Positions 17,950-26,004 of a stretch of DNA of 64,000 bases are shown piece after piece. The notes beneath the pieces are model-generated. The model saw only the letters and a list, made by a program, of their open reading frames with translations, was not told the DNA's origin and did no database searches. The stretch's first letter is position 1, and the number at the start of each line of letters is the position of its first letter. The translations under genes and the position numbers were made by a program. The DNA comes from Metabacillus sp. B2-18 (lineage in GTDB: Bacteria; Bacillota; Bacilli; Bacillales; Bacillaceae), in contig NZ_CP088245.1 of the NCBI RefSeq assembly GCF_021117275.1, positions 2,579,501 to 2,643,500 of the forward strand. Direction: 5' to 3'.

Positions 17950-18909
17950 CTGTTATTTAAAAAGTTAAAGCTACTATTTATTACGAAGGATTGGTCAAGT
18001 GGAATCGAACGAAATAATTACTATCTCTCCCAATCGTTAAGAAAGCTGACGAAATTAACTATTTGGGAAGAACCAGGTAATATTCATGAAATACTATCTA
18101 CTCTTGATTTTATTCCTGATTTTATTTTATTAAACGATTTACGCCCATCAAGATGTCCCGAGATAAAAGGATTGGATACATGTGATATTCCTATAGGGAT
18201 GATTATGCATGATTTGCAGTACAAAACGAGCTATCGAAGGCAATTTATTGAAGAAAACAATATACTGTATCTATTTACACATTATCGGGATAGGTTTTTA
18301 GAGTGGTTTCCAGAATATGAGGATAGAATGATTTGGTTCCCTCATTTTGTTCATACAGATGTTTTCAAAGATTATAAACAAGAAAAAGAAATGGACTTTC
18401 TATTAATGGGCTCAACGTACCCCCCAATCTATCCACTACGAGCAGCTATTCTAGATGGGATGAAGGATCTTCCAAATTTCACTCTTCACGAACACCCAGG
18501 ATATGATAAAGGAAACTATCACGAAGAGGATTATTTTGTAGGCCGCAGGTATGCAAAAGAAATCAATAGAGCCAAAATTTTTTTTACCTGTGATTCCATA
18601 TATCAATACCCCGTTATGAAATATTATGAAGTACTTGCTAGTAATACTCTTCTATTAGCATCCCATTCAAAAGAACTGGAAGACCTTGGGTTTATACCTG
18701 ACATTCACTTTGTGGAGGTCAATAAAGAAAACTATTATGAAAAAGCTATGTATTACCTAGAAAACTACGAAAGTATTGGAAAAGATATCGCTAAAAATGG
18801 GTACAATATGGTTCGCAAAAAACATTCTGTCCGCACAAGAGCGAAATTTTTAGTTAAAACAATAAAAAAAATCGTAAAAGATAAAAAGTATAGGAAGGAA
18901 GGGAGATGA
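17950..18909 (+). CDS. CgeB-like glycosyltransferase, probable CTG start
   Basis: The family includes the spore maturation protein CgeB, linked to glycosylation of the outer spore surface. The frame contains 'KPLEVLAS'-like family features: 'MDFLLMGSTYPPIYPLR', 'AKIFFTCDSIYQYPVMKYYEVLASNTLLLA' and a C-terminal 'HSVRTRAKFLV'. The first ATG/TTG in frame (18172) would cut off the N-terminal domain. Upstream codons are open and protein-like (KLKLLFITKDWSSGIERNNYYLS) back to CTG 17950, which has AGGAGGG 7 bases before it and an in-frame TAA two codons upstream. The full product is 319 residues, the length of CgeB. Confidence 0.82.
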   Translation: MLFKKLKLLFITKDWSSGIERNNYYLSQSLRKLTKLTIWEEPGNIHEILSTLDFIPDFILLNDLRPSRCPEIKGLDTCDIPIGMIMHDLQYKTSYRRQFIEENNILYLFTHYRDRFLEWFPEYEDRMIWFPHFVHTDVFKDYKQEKEMDFLLMGSTYPPIYPLRAAILDGMKDLPNFTLHEHPGYDKGNYHEEDYFVGRRYAKEINRAKIFFTCDSIYQYPVMKYYEVLASNTLLLASHSKELEDLGFIPDIHFVEVNKENYYEKAMYYLENYESIGKDIAKNGYNMVRKKHSVRTRAKFLVKTIKKIVKDKKYRKEGR

Positions 18910-20009
18910 ATTTCAAGTTGAAGTTGTTATATATCGGTTATTTAGGTTTTAATAATGTCGGAGACGAAGTATGCTATGAATCTTTTATCCAATCGATCAA
19001 CAGATGGTCAAACTCTGTAGAGAAAGTTATTGCGTATGATATTAAGGAAAATAAAGGCATAAAGGATATACAAAGCAAAGAATCGATTGACGCTGTAATC
19101 TTAGGTGGAGGTTCACTTTTTCAAGGTGATATCTTTTTAACACTTGCTGAAGAAGCAATCGAGTTGGAATTACCCTTGTATAGCTATGGTACTGGAATCG
19201 ATTATTTAACCGAGGAAACTTTATCTAAATATATAAATGGAGAGTCTTTTGAACCACCATCTTTTTTTGATAATCGAAAAATTAATGCACATCGGATTAA
19301 AAAAGTAATTGAGTCTATAACATATACTGGAATAAGAGGTCCTTTAACCCTTCATTTTATAAAAAGCTTAACACCAATTAAATCATCTATTGAGATAATC
19401 GGGGATTCGGGCTTTATTTATAGTCCAGATTCTGATCACTATATAATGAATCATTATTTATTTCCTATTCAAGGTCCACTAATTGCCATTAACTGGGGGA
19501 CAACATTTAATAAACTTTTCGGATATAATGAAGCTTTAGTAGAGGATCAGTTGGTTGAAAGCTGTTACTACTTGATATCTAAAGGGTATCATATCGTAAT
19601 TTATCCAATGTGGGACCAAGATATTGAATCATGTAGAAATCTTTACCACCGTCTTAATAACAAAGATCGAGTTACATTCATTCCTGAGGTATGTAGCTCA
19701 TCACAAATATTCTCATTTCTAGGCAAATGTCACTTTTCAATTAATTTAAAACTGCACGCAAATATTTTATCTGCTGCGGCCTTTACTCCATTCATTCAGT
19801 TAGCTTACCGTTCAAAAGGTTTTGATTTTGCTTTATCTGTAAATCAAGTAGAAACCACATTATATACCCATTCCTCAAACTTACTTGAATCGATTAAAGA
19901 GAAAGAGGAAAATTTTACCCATTATCGTGAAAATTACATTGATACATTAAAAGCGGAAAAACAAAAATACACTGAAAAGCATAAAAGGTTTATAGAAAGC
20001 TATTTTTAG
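18906..20009 (+). CDS. Second polysaccharide pyruvyl transferase family protein
   Basis: The 367-residue product has the family pattern 'LLYIGYLGFNNVGDEVCYESF', 'AVILGGGSLFQGDIF' and a C-terminal 'CHFSINLKLHANILSAAAFTPFIQLAYRSKGFDF'. It is about the same length as the copy at 16674-17789, but the two are clearly diverged. Its ATG overlaps the stop of the CgeB-like gene (ATGA), so the two are co-translated. Its role is probably pyruvylation of a surface glycan made by this cluster. Confidence 0.88.
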   Translation: MNFKLKLLYIGYLGFNNVGDEVCYESFIQSINRWSNSVEKVIAYDIKENKGIKDIQSKESIDAVILGGGSLFQGDIFLTLAEEAIELELPLYSYGTGIDYLTEETLSKYINGESFEPPSFFDNRKINAHRIKKVIESITYTGIRGPLTLHFIKSLTPIKSSIEIIGDSGFIYSPDSDHYIMNHYLFPIQGPLIAINWGTTFNKLFGYNEALVEDQLVESCYYLISKGYHIVIYPMWDQDIESCRNLYHRLNNKDRVTFIPEVCSSSQIFSFLGKCHFSINLKLHANILSAAAFTPFIQLAYRSKGFDFALSVNQVETTLYTHSSNLLESIKEKEENFTHYRENYIDTLKAEKQKYTEKHKRFIESYF

Positions 20010-20087
20010 TTGCGATAAATTCTGCACCTTCTGATAACTAACTGCATAAATCATTTACTAAGTGAATTTTTTAATTTGGAGGTAACT

Positions 20088-20237
20088 ATGAACGAATCTC
20101 AACATATCTCCCCCTTTTTAGAACCAACCATGAACAAGTACCTGCTGGTAAGTCGTATTTTAGGTGAAAACTCTGCTAAAGCCCAAAGACTCATGGCAAT
20201 AAGTATTGAATTAGTTTTTCTATATTTTGATTCTTAG
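20088..20237 (+). CDS. Small protein of 49 residues, unknown function
   Basis: A strong ribosome binding site GGAGG lies 5 bases before ATG 20088. The frame encodes 49 residues with a helical, mildly amphipathic middle (MNKYLLVSRILGENSAKAQ) and ends in TAG, about 60 bases before a hairpin at 20300. I do not recognise the family. The start signal makes a real gene likely. Confidence 0.5.
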   Translation: MNESQHISPFLEPTMNKYLLVSRILGENSAKAQRLMAISIELVFLYFDS

Positions 20238-20299
20238 ATCAGCATATTAAGTATAGAAATATTTTCACATATCCTCTCTTTTCAATTAAACTAATAAAA

Positions 20300-20333
20300 A
20301 AGCGCAATTGTCATTATATTAAACAAGGCGCTT
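20300..20333. terminator. Palindromic hairpin, terminator-like
   Basis: AAGCGC and GCGCTT arms, extended by TTGT/ACAA, flank an A+T-rich loop and are followed by TCTTTATT. It belongs to the same loose palindrome type as 2759-2790 and 59855-59885. Confidence 0.5.
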
Positions 20334-20342
20334 CTTTATTAG

Positions 20343-20630
20343 TTGTCTTCTTTTGGACTTCAATTGCTACCAATCAATATTACATTTCCGAATGCATTTG
20401 GTACAAAGAAATTACTTGAATTGTTTACTCTATTCCTTCATCATGTTAACATAAGTGGTAAGTCAAAAAATGGGAAGGTACATATGGAATTAGGTACCAA
20501 AGTAATCTTTAATAGTGGAATTCATTTCATTTTTTTCGACCACGGAAACGGACTTTGTGAAATTCAAAGCAGGAAATCTAACGCAATATCACTAGCAAGA
20601 ACAAGCGATTTAATTTATGTGATTAAATAA
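20343..20630 (+). CDS. Hypothetical protein, possibly a gene fragment
   Basis: A 95-codon frame starts at TTG directly after an in-frame TAG, without a visible ribosome binding site, and ends exactly at a strong terminator. The C-terminal half looks protein-like (ELGTKVIFNSGIHF, EIQSRKSNAISLARTSDLIYVIK). I could not assign a family; a weak resemblance to the C-terminal part of ComK-type regulators was considered but not supported. The missing start signal suggests it may be the remnant of a longer gene. Confidence 0.4.
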   Translation: MSSFGLQLLPINITFPNAFGTKKLLELFTLFLHHVNISGKSKNGKVHMELGTKVIFNSGIHFIFFDHGNGLCEIQSRKSNAISLARTSDLIYVIK

Positions 20631-20654
20631 GCCAACATATCGTTGGCTTTTTTT
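20629..20654 (+). terminator. Intrinsic terminator
   Basis: AAGCCAA / TTGGCTT with a short loop is followed by seven T on the plus strand, overlapping the stop codon of the preceding frame. Confidence 0.85.
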
Positions 20655-20739
20655 GTTTTACATTAGTCAAAAATTTCAAAATTTCATCTCAGTTTGTTAT
20701 ATAATATTGAAATAAGTTTATTTGAAGGATGGTAACAAT

Positions 20740-21996
20740 ATGGTAGATTCCACACAGAATATAATAAAGCCTAGTTCTGAAGAAGAAAGATTTCGTATTT
20801 TAGTAGAACAGGTTAGTGATTGGATATGGGAAGTCGATCAATATGGTATATACACATATGCAAGTCCAAAAATATATGATATTTTAGGTTATTTACCTTC
20901 TGAAGTAATTGGTAAGACTCCTTTTGATTTAATGGAACCAGAGGAAGCGAATCGTATAGCACCGATATTTGAATATCATGTTGCAAATAAGCTTCCCATT
21001 TCAAGCTTAGAAAATATTAATCTACATCGCGATGGACATGAAGTTGTATTAGAAACTAGCGGTTCCCCTATTATTGATGATAATGGAAATTGCGTAGGTT
21101 ATAGAGGAATGGATCGTGATATTACATTAAGAAAACAAAATGAACGCAAACAACAGCAGCTTTTAGAAATTATAGAAGCGAGCCCCGACTTCATTGCCAC
21201 TTTTGATGTGAATGGTAAAAGTTTGTACTATAATCCAGCAGCACGTAAAATGCTTGGTATTAATGAAGAAGATCATAATAGTCATACCGTAACGGACAGA
21301 TGGCTTACTAACTTACCAAAGACAGAAGGTATTCCTACCGCAATTAAAATGGGTCATTGGAAAGGTGAAACATCGATTAGTAAAGAGGATGGATCAGAAA
21401 TACCCGTTTCACAAATTATTGTGGCACATAAATCGGAAAATGGGACTGTTGAGTTTTTATCAACCATCGCACACGATATTACGGAAAGAAAAGAGCTTGA
21501 AAAGGTTGTTTAAACACAAGCACATTATGATGCTCTAACTAATTTACCTAATAGACGATATTTGCATAAAAAATTGACAGAATTAATGGAACCTATCTGT
21601 AAAAAAAGATTTGCTATTATCTTTATGGACTTGGATAACTTTAAAGATATAAATGATAGCCTCGGACATGATGGTGGAGATCACTTATTAAAAATGATCG
21701 CAATTAAATTAGAGGCTTCTGTTGAGGAAAATGATTTTGTTTGCCGTTATGGAGGAGATGAATTTATAATACTGCTAGAAAATACTCATCATAATTTTAA
21801 GATCAAAAAAATAGAAGAACAGATCATAAAGTTGTTTCAGCAACCATTTTTAATCGGAGGAAATACAATAAAGGTAACTGGAAGTATGGGGATTAGCATC
21901 TTTCCAGATGACGGAACAGATTTGGATCTACTCCTAAAAAAGGCAGATACTGCTATGTATAACATAAAAAATGATGGGAAGAAAAAGCATTATTAA
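20740..21996 (+). pseudogene. PAS-PAS-GGDEF diguanylate cyclase with in-frame stop
   Basis: Two PAS sensor domains (about residues 15-135 and 140-255, with 'DWIWEVDQYGIYTYASPKI' and 'GYRGMDRDITLRKQ') are followed by a GGDEF domain that makes cyclic di-GMP (YDALTNLPNRRYL, then RYGGDEFIILLE). A TAA at 21511-21513 separates them. The frame is the same on both sides and the linker is intact (LEKVV-stop-TQAHYDALTNLP), so a single base change explains the stop. No RxxD inhibitory site is seen before GGDEF. ATG 20740 is preferred over TTG 20722, because AAGGATGG precedes it. Either the protein is lost or only the PAS part is made. Confidence 0.88.
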
Positions 21997-22026
21997 ATGA
22001 TGTTTATATTAAAGTAATCTACTTCT

Positions 22027-22065
22027 AAAAAAAAATGAACCTATTTAAATAGGCTCATTTTTTTT
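22027..22065. terminator. Bidirectional intrinsic terminator
   Basis: A run of A, then ATGAACCTATT / AATAGGCTCAT, then a run of T. It separates the PAS-GGDEF gene from the convergent PepSY gene. Confidence 0.88.
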
Positions 22066-22104
22066 GAAATGTTGCCAGATTCATATCTAGCAGCATAAAT
22101 AAAA

Positions 22105-22518
22105 TTAATCATCATCATGTTCATCTGTTTCAATTTCCATAACAATTACCTTACCGGTATAAGCATCTATCTCAATATTCGCTTTTCTATTTGTGTTTAC
22201 AACTTCTATTTCATAGATATGGTGACTGTCTTCATTATCTAATTCCAATTCTACAATGGTTCCCTCAAAATTATTTAAAGCAAACTTTTTCGCCTTTGCA
22301 CTGCTTATGACAGTTTGATTGGGAGTTACACTCTTATTGGGATCAACATCTTCTGCTGCATTCTCATCCTGATCATCGTCACTATTGTTTACCTCTGTTT
22401 CTTCCGTTTTCTGGTCAGTTGCGACATTTTTATTTTCTTCTATTACCTTTTGGGAAACAGCCTTTTCTTCAAGGTTTAGTACTTCACCTGTGTCTACATG
22501 AATCTTTTGTTCATTCAT
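22105..22518 (-). CDS. PepSY-domain protein, probably 5'-truncated
   Basis: The C-terminal half is a PepSY repeat: 'AKKFALNNFEGTIVELELDNE...HHIYEIEVVNTNRKANIEIDAYTGKVIVMEIE'. It is preceded by an acidic linker rich in Asp, Glu and Asn. The first residues, EQKIHVDTGEVLNLEEKA, look like the end of another PepSY repeat. Normal relatives are secreted or membrane anchored, but no signal peptide is present, and ATG 22518 has no ribosome binding site. The same frame reaches back only 10 codons to the stop of the FusB-like gene. I infer loss of the 5' part of a two-repeat gene. Confidence 0.65.
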   Translation of the reverse strand: MNEQKIHVDTGEVLNLEEKAVSQKVIEENKNVATDQKTEETEVNNSDDDQDENAAEDVDPNKSVTPNQTVISSAKAKKFALNNFEGTIVELELDNEDSHHIYEIEVVNTNRKANIEIDAYTGKVIVMEIETDEHDDD

Positions 22519-22548
22519 ATCATTTTGGTGTGTGACATTAGAATCTGT

Positions 22549-23202
22549 TCACATTCCTAAAGTTTCTCTTATAATATTTTCCAGATATAGAGAGTTTGTT
22601 ATTTTTTTATTACATTCACCACTGTCTTTACAAATAAGATTGCCGATAGACCTAAAATAATCCGGATTGTTAGACTTTTTCGCTTTTGTTACAGCAGAAA
22701 AATAGGAAACCTCTCCAGTACATTTGCATAAGGAACAAATATTTTTTTTAGGGGTCGAAGAGACTTTACATTCAATGCCCACCAATTCTCCATCAAGATC
22801 ATATATAATATACTTTCTATTAGATCTTAGATCGTTCCAACTTAAATAGGTCAACTGGCTATGGTCAACTTTTAATAAATCCGGTAGCTTTAACTTTTTA
22901 TTCTTTGGAAACATCTTTTTCAGTTTTTGTTCGGTGATTTCTGGAAATGGTAACAAAAACTCGTTAAGATGTTGAATATATTGTTGGTATTCCTCATCAG
23001 TTTTCAGTACGGATAGATCCAATATTTTTTGCTGTTCTAATGAAACATTAGGAATTAAGTCTAAGATTTTGGCGTTACTTAAGTCTTTTAATGAAGTTAA
23101 AACTGAAGTAGGTAAATTCTTCTTAGAACTATCCTTTATGAAAAGCACCTGCTTTTTAATAAAATTATAGTGTTCATTTTTTAAAAATTTGTCAGCCATC
23201 AC
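22549..23202 (-). CDS. FusB/FusC-family EF-G-binding protein
   Basis: Proteins of this family bind elongation factor G and rescue it from fusidic acid; chromosomal Bacillus members may serve in normal translation. The 217-residue length matches (FusB has 213). The N-terminal helical domain is followed by the C-terminal treble-clef zinc finger, with its cysteines in 'CSLCKCTGEVSYFS' and 'GNLICKDSGECNKKI'. The start is GTG 23202 or ATG 23199, both behind AGGAG. Whether it gives resistance in this organism cannot be told. Confidence 0.87.
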   Translation of the reverse strand: MMADKFLKNEHYNFIKKQVLFIKDSSKKNLPTSVLTSLKDLSNAKILDLIPNVSLEQQKILDLSVLKTDEEYQQYIQHLNEFLLPFPEITEQKLKKMFPKNKKLKLPDLLKVDHSQLTYLSWNDLRSNRKYIIYDLDGELVGIECKVSSTPKKNICSLCKCTGEVSYFSAVTKAKKSNNPDYFRSIGNLICKDSGECNKKITNSLYLENIIRETLGM

Positions 23203-23307
23203 ATGACACTCCTATCAATTCGCTTATATCCTTAAGAAATATTTTAAGAAGTGCAAGTAACTAATAAAAGGTGGAAAATGATTTAGAAATGTTTTTTACA
23301 TAAGAAA

Positions 23308-23334
23308 TCACTGATGAAAATGATTCACCAGTGA
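23308..23334. terminator. Intrinsic terminator
   Basis: TCACTGATGA / TCACCAGTGA form a stem with one mismatch, with T-rich sequence on both sides. It lies just after the CD3324-family gene. Confidence 0.65.
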
Positions 23335-23339
23335 CTTTT

Positions 23340-23609
23340 TTACTTTCTATGTGAATAAACAATTTTTTTAATTGATTCAACTGAAAGATAATATTCCTCA
23401 GAAAGTTGTTGAATGCTATTGCCACTATTAAAAGAATTTCTAATAGCTGAATTACGCAAATCAAGCAGCTGTCGCCCACCACTTGAAGTTCCCCATTTCT
23501 GATATTCCGTTTCAGGCTTAGGAATATAAATGGTTTCCCCTTGGACATATTTCTGGATTTCCACAATTAGCTTTTCAGGTAAAACTTTAATTGCATTCAA
23601 ATATTTCAC
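23340..23609 (-). CDS. CD3324-family (Mor-like) helix-turn-helix protein
   Basis: The 89-residue protein begins 'MKYLNAIKVLPEKLIVEIQKYVQGETIYIPKPE' and ends with a helix-turn-helix, 'IQQLSEEYYLSVESIKKIVYSHRK'. This is the typical build of CD3324-family proteins, related to Mor-type activators. It is a probable small DNA-binding regulator with unknown target. It stands alone between two terminator-like structures. Confidence 0.85.
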   Translation of the reverse strand: MKYLNAIKVLPEKLIVEIQKYVQGETIYIPKPETEYQKWGTSSGGRQLLDLRNSAIRNSFNSGNSIQQLSEEYYLSVESIKKIVYSHRK

Positions 23610-23701
23610 TTTTGCTCGCTCCTTATTTATATTTTCGAAAAATAAGGTGCAAAGCCAATTTAGTAGAAAAGCTTATTCAGCGATTTTTAAATCATTCGCC
23701 C

Positions 23702-23740
23702 CATGCAAAGTATCGCCTTTCCAATTATAGGCTTTGCATG
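23702..23740. repeat. Inverted repeat in intergenic DNA
   Basis: CATGCAAAG and CTTTGCATG are separated by 21 bases. No T-run follows. It could form a hairpin in a transcript; no function is evident. Confidence 0.45.
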
Positions 23741-23884
23741 AGTGGAAGAAGTACCAGACAATCTTATGTGATTCTCCATAATGTAAGCACCCCCTTTAAT
23801 TTAACATTATATCTAAAATTTTTATTAAGTGAACTTAAGCACTCGTTTATTAAATTAGTCCCCTAAACACTATATTTAAATCAT

Positions 23885-24802
23885 TTATTCTAGTTTAAAA
23901 TTCAACATACTTCTTCCTAATAGTTTATTTTCTTCTTTCCATAGAAACTCTACCGCATACTGGGAGCCAATCTTTTTTTCATCAATTTTAATATCTAACG
24001 GAGTATTGTCAATGTTTAAACTTTCCTTTTTGATCACTTCAAAATTCTCTGTATCTATTTGAAGTAAGTTTATGTCAGTAGGCTGTGGTTTCATATTATA
24101 CCAATCAATATGTATTTCATCACCGATTTCAACGTCACCAGAGTGAATGTCAGGGTAATTATATTTGTTATTTTCACTACAATTATTCCAACATACTTCC
24201 TCATAACTATAATCAAATAACATACTATCTGTTTCTGCTGAGTTGATCTTTTTAATCGAAGGTATTTCCATAAGTGTAAACACTGGAAGTTTTCCATCAG
24301 TTATTTTAGTTTGCTCGTTTGTTTCTTCAATTACAATATTGCCTACATATTGAGCCTTGTTATCTGGATCAATAAATTCAACTACTAATACATAATGACC
24401 TTCGTTGGTTGGAAATTGAAATTCTCTATTATCCTTCAAATCCAGATTGATTTGTTCTTCTCCATCTTTCCAAAGTTCAGCTGTTATCTTTGGGTTTCTC
24501 CAAATATCTCCACCGTTATCTTCGTTCTCTTTAAATTCTAAAAAAGCTTTTTGGTTTGGAGAAACACTAATTAAATCTTGTGATAACCCAAATTCTTCGA
24601 TATTATCTATTGTTTCTTCTACATCTACACTGGATGAACTCCAACTAATATTTGCTTCTTTCAATTGTGTTTCTACATCTTGCATACCAATTTCGACGTG
24701 TAAATGAGCCGTAGGTACACCAACATCATAATCCTCACCAAAGCACCCTGTTAGAGCAAAAATAAAAAGCATTCCTACGAGTAATTTCAAGAGTTTTTCC
24801 AT
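23885..24802 (-). CDS. Lipoprotein of unknown function
   Basis: The signal peptide with lipobox is clear: MEKLLKLLVGMLFIFALTGC, with Cys20 as the lipidation site. The mature 285-residue protein is acidic. It includes a segment resembling an immunoglobulin-like beta fold (EGHYVLVVEFIDPDNKAQYVGNIVIEE) and a later WNNC motif. It is probably anchored to the outer face of the membrane. No family was recognised. A second lipoprotein gene follows upstream on the same strand after 234 bases, so the pair may share context but not an obvious operon. Confidence 0.75.
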   Translation of the reverse strand: MEKLLKLLVGMLFIFALTGCFGEDYDVGVPTAHLHVEIGMQDVETQLKEANISWSSSSVDVEETIDNIEEFGLSQDLISVSPNQKAFLEFKENEDNGGDIWRNPKITAELWKDGEEQINLDLKDNREFQFPTNEGHYVLVVEFIDPDNKAQYVGNIVIEETNEQTKITDGKLPVFTLMEIPSIKKINSAETDSMLFDYSYEEVCWNNCSENNKYNYPDIHSGDVEIGDEIHIDWYNMKPQPTDINLLQIDTENFEVIKKESLNIDNTPLDIKIDEKKIGSQYAVEFLWKEENKLLGRSMLNFKLE

Positions 24803-25036
24803 AATAAGTCACCCCCTGGTTATTGCTTACACCTAACAAACATAAGTCCGTACAAGGATCTTCAAGAAGTAAGTAAGCAACCAAACCGCTTTAAGTTATG
24901 TGTCATTAATTACTCCAAAGAAACTTTCTATTTATTCACATTTATAGCCATCAATATTTTAACATATAGATTCAAAATATGTTTTTACTTATCGATATCA
25001 ACTGCATTATTAGTTAATTGGAACCTTTATAAGTTT

Positions 25037-25468
25037 TTATTCTGGAATATCCAAATTTTGTAATGCATCTAACAATCTATTTTGTATCTTTTCATCATCA
25101 CTTACATAAAAGACCAATATATTACTTAATTCATATGCTTTGTGTTCTACCAATTCTGCTGCTGCTGTTGTCTCTTCAAACACTTGAACTCCCTTTTCTC
25201 GATCATTTGACGAAGGAAAAACATAAACAGATAAAGTATTATTTTCTAAAATATATACTTCAGGAGTGATATCATTTAATTCTTGAATAAAGAAGTTCTC
25301 ACTTGATAAATCTTCTTTTTGTAATTCAAAACCTTGTTCTGTTATGACAGTTTTTACATCTTCTAAAGTAAGATTGATTGTGTTAGAAGACTTTTCTTCT
25401 ACTTCTCGTTGGCTGCAAGCACCTAAAATTAATATAGTTAGTATGTAAATTAATAATTTATTAATCAT
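25037..25468 (-). CDS. Small lipoprotein of unknown function
   Basis: The signal peptide MINKLLIYILTILILGAC has the lipobox LGAC with Cys18. The mature part of about 125 residues is acidic and starts with a Ser/Asn/Glu-rich spacer. It then has alternating helices and strands, such as 'TPEVYILENNTLSVYVFPSSNDREKGVQVFEE'. This resembles small Bacillus lipoproteins without assigned role. Confidence 0.72.
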   Translation of the reverse strand: MINKLLIYILTILILGACSQREVEEKSSNTINLTLEDVKTVITEQGFELQKEDLSSENFFIQELNDITPEVYILENNTLSVYVFPSSNDREKGVQVFEETTAAAELVEHKAYELSNILVFYVSDDEKIQNRLLDALQNLDIPE

Positions 25469-25535
25469 CTAATTAACTCCTATGGTTTGATGAAGTTACT
25501 ACTATTGACTTCAAAATATATACATTATTAAAATA

Positions 25536-25562
25536 AGCGTTTCCGGCTTTTGTGGAAACGCT
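25536..25562. terminator. Intrinsic terminator
   Basis: AGCGTTTCC / GGAAACGCT with an A+T-rich tail on the minus strand. It lies 18 bases beyond the YesK-like gene end. Confidence 0.78.
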
Positions 25563-25579
25563 GTTTTATTTGAATGAAT

Positions 25580-25816
25580 CTACTTTTTCTTAATAGTTAA
25601 AATGACTATAAGGTTTATCAAGACACCAAACATTAGAGAAATAGAGAAATAAACACTTATAATCCCAATACTAAAGCCCCCTTTAATTACATTAAAAGAT
25701 GCAAAAAGTAAAGGTATTAAAAAAACGGAGATTGCCAAAATTATAAGCGTAATAGTTGGTAGAAACTTTTTTGAGTAAGAAACTTTCATCGTCCAATAGG
25801 CAGACATTAAAATTAT
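25580..25816 (-). pseudogene. 3' part of YesK-like membrane protein gene, cut off by ISL3
   Basis: This part encodes most of a small membrane protein with two hydrophobic helices and the glycine-rich 'NVIKGGFSIGIISVYFSISLMFG', which resembles YesK-family proteins. Its own ATG (25807) has no convincing ribosome binding site. The first 20 residues are on the other side of the ISL3 element at 27300-27358. Removing the element and one copy of the AAAATTAT duplication restores one frame: '...LLPLLIIL-MSAYWTMKVSY...'. Confidence 0.8.
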
Positions 25817-25916
25817 GTCTCTTCACCATTTTCTGTGATAAACACCTATCCCAGAAATAAGTTAGCTTGATTGTGTCGCAATCAAACTATCTCCTTCTTC
25901 AGCTTGTAGACTACTT

Positions 25917-25973
25917 AGTTAGTAACTTGGATGCGGTCAAGTGCTTTCCTTGACGGCATCCAAGTTACTAACT
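25917..25973. repeat. 25-bp-stem hairpin inside the ISL3 element
   Basis: AGTTAGTAACTTGGATGC and its complement form a 25-bp stem with one mismatch and a short loop, between the transposase stop and the left end. It probably stops transcription leaving or entering the element. Confidence 0.8.
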
Positions 25974-26004
25974 ACCATACTGATAGCTGAAGAATAAAAG
26001 AGAG

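Noticed and set aside
20343..20630. ComK-like regulator
   Set aside because: Only a vague pattern in the C-terminal half; no alignment convincing enough to name it.
23261..23566. 101-codon minus-strand frame overlapping the CD3324 gene
   Set aside because: The CD3324 frame (23340-23609) has clear family sequence; the overlapping frame is a shadow.
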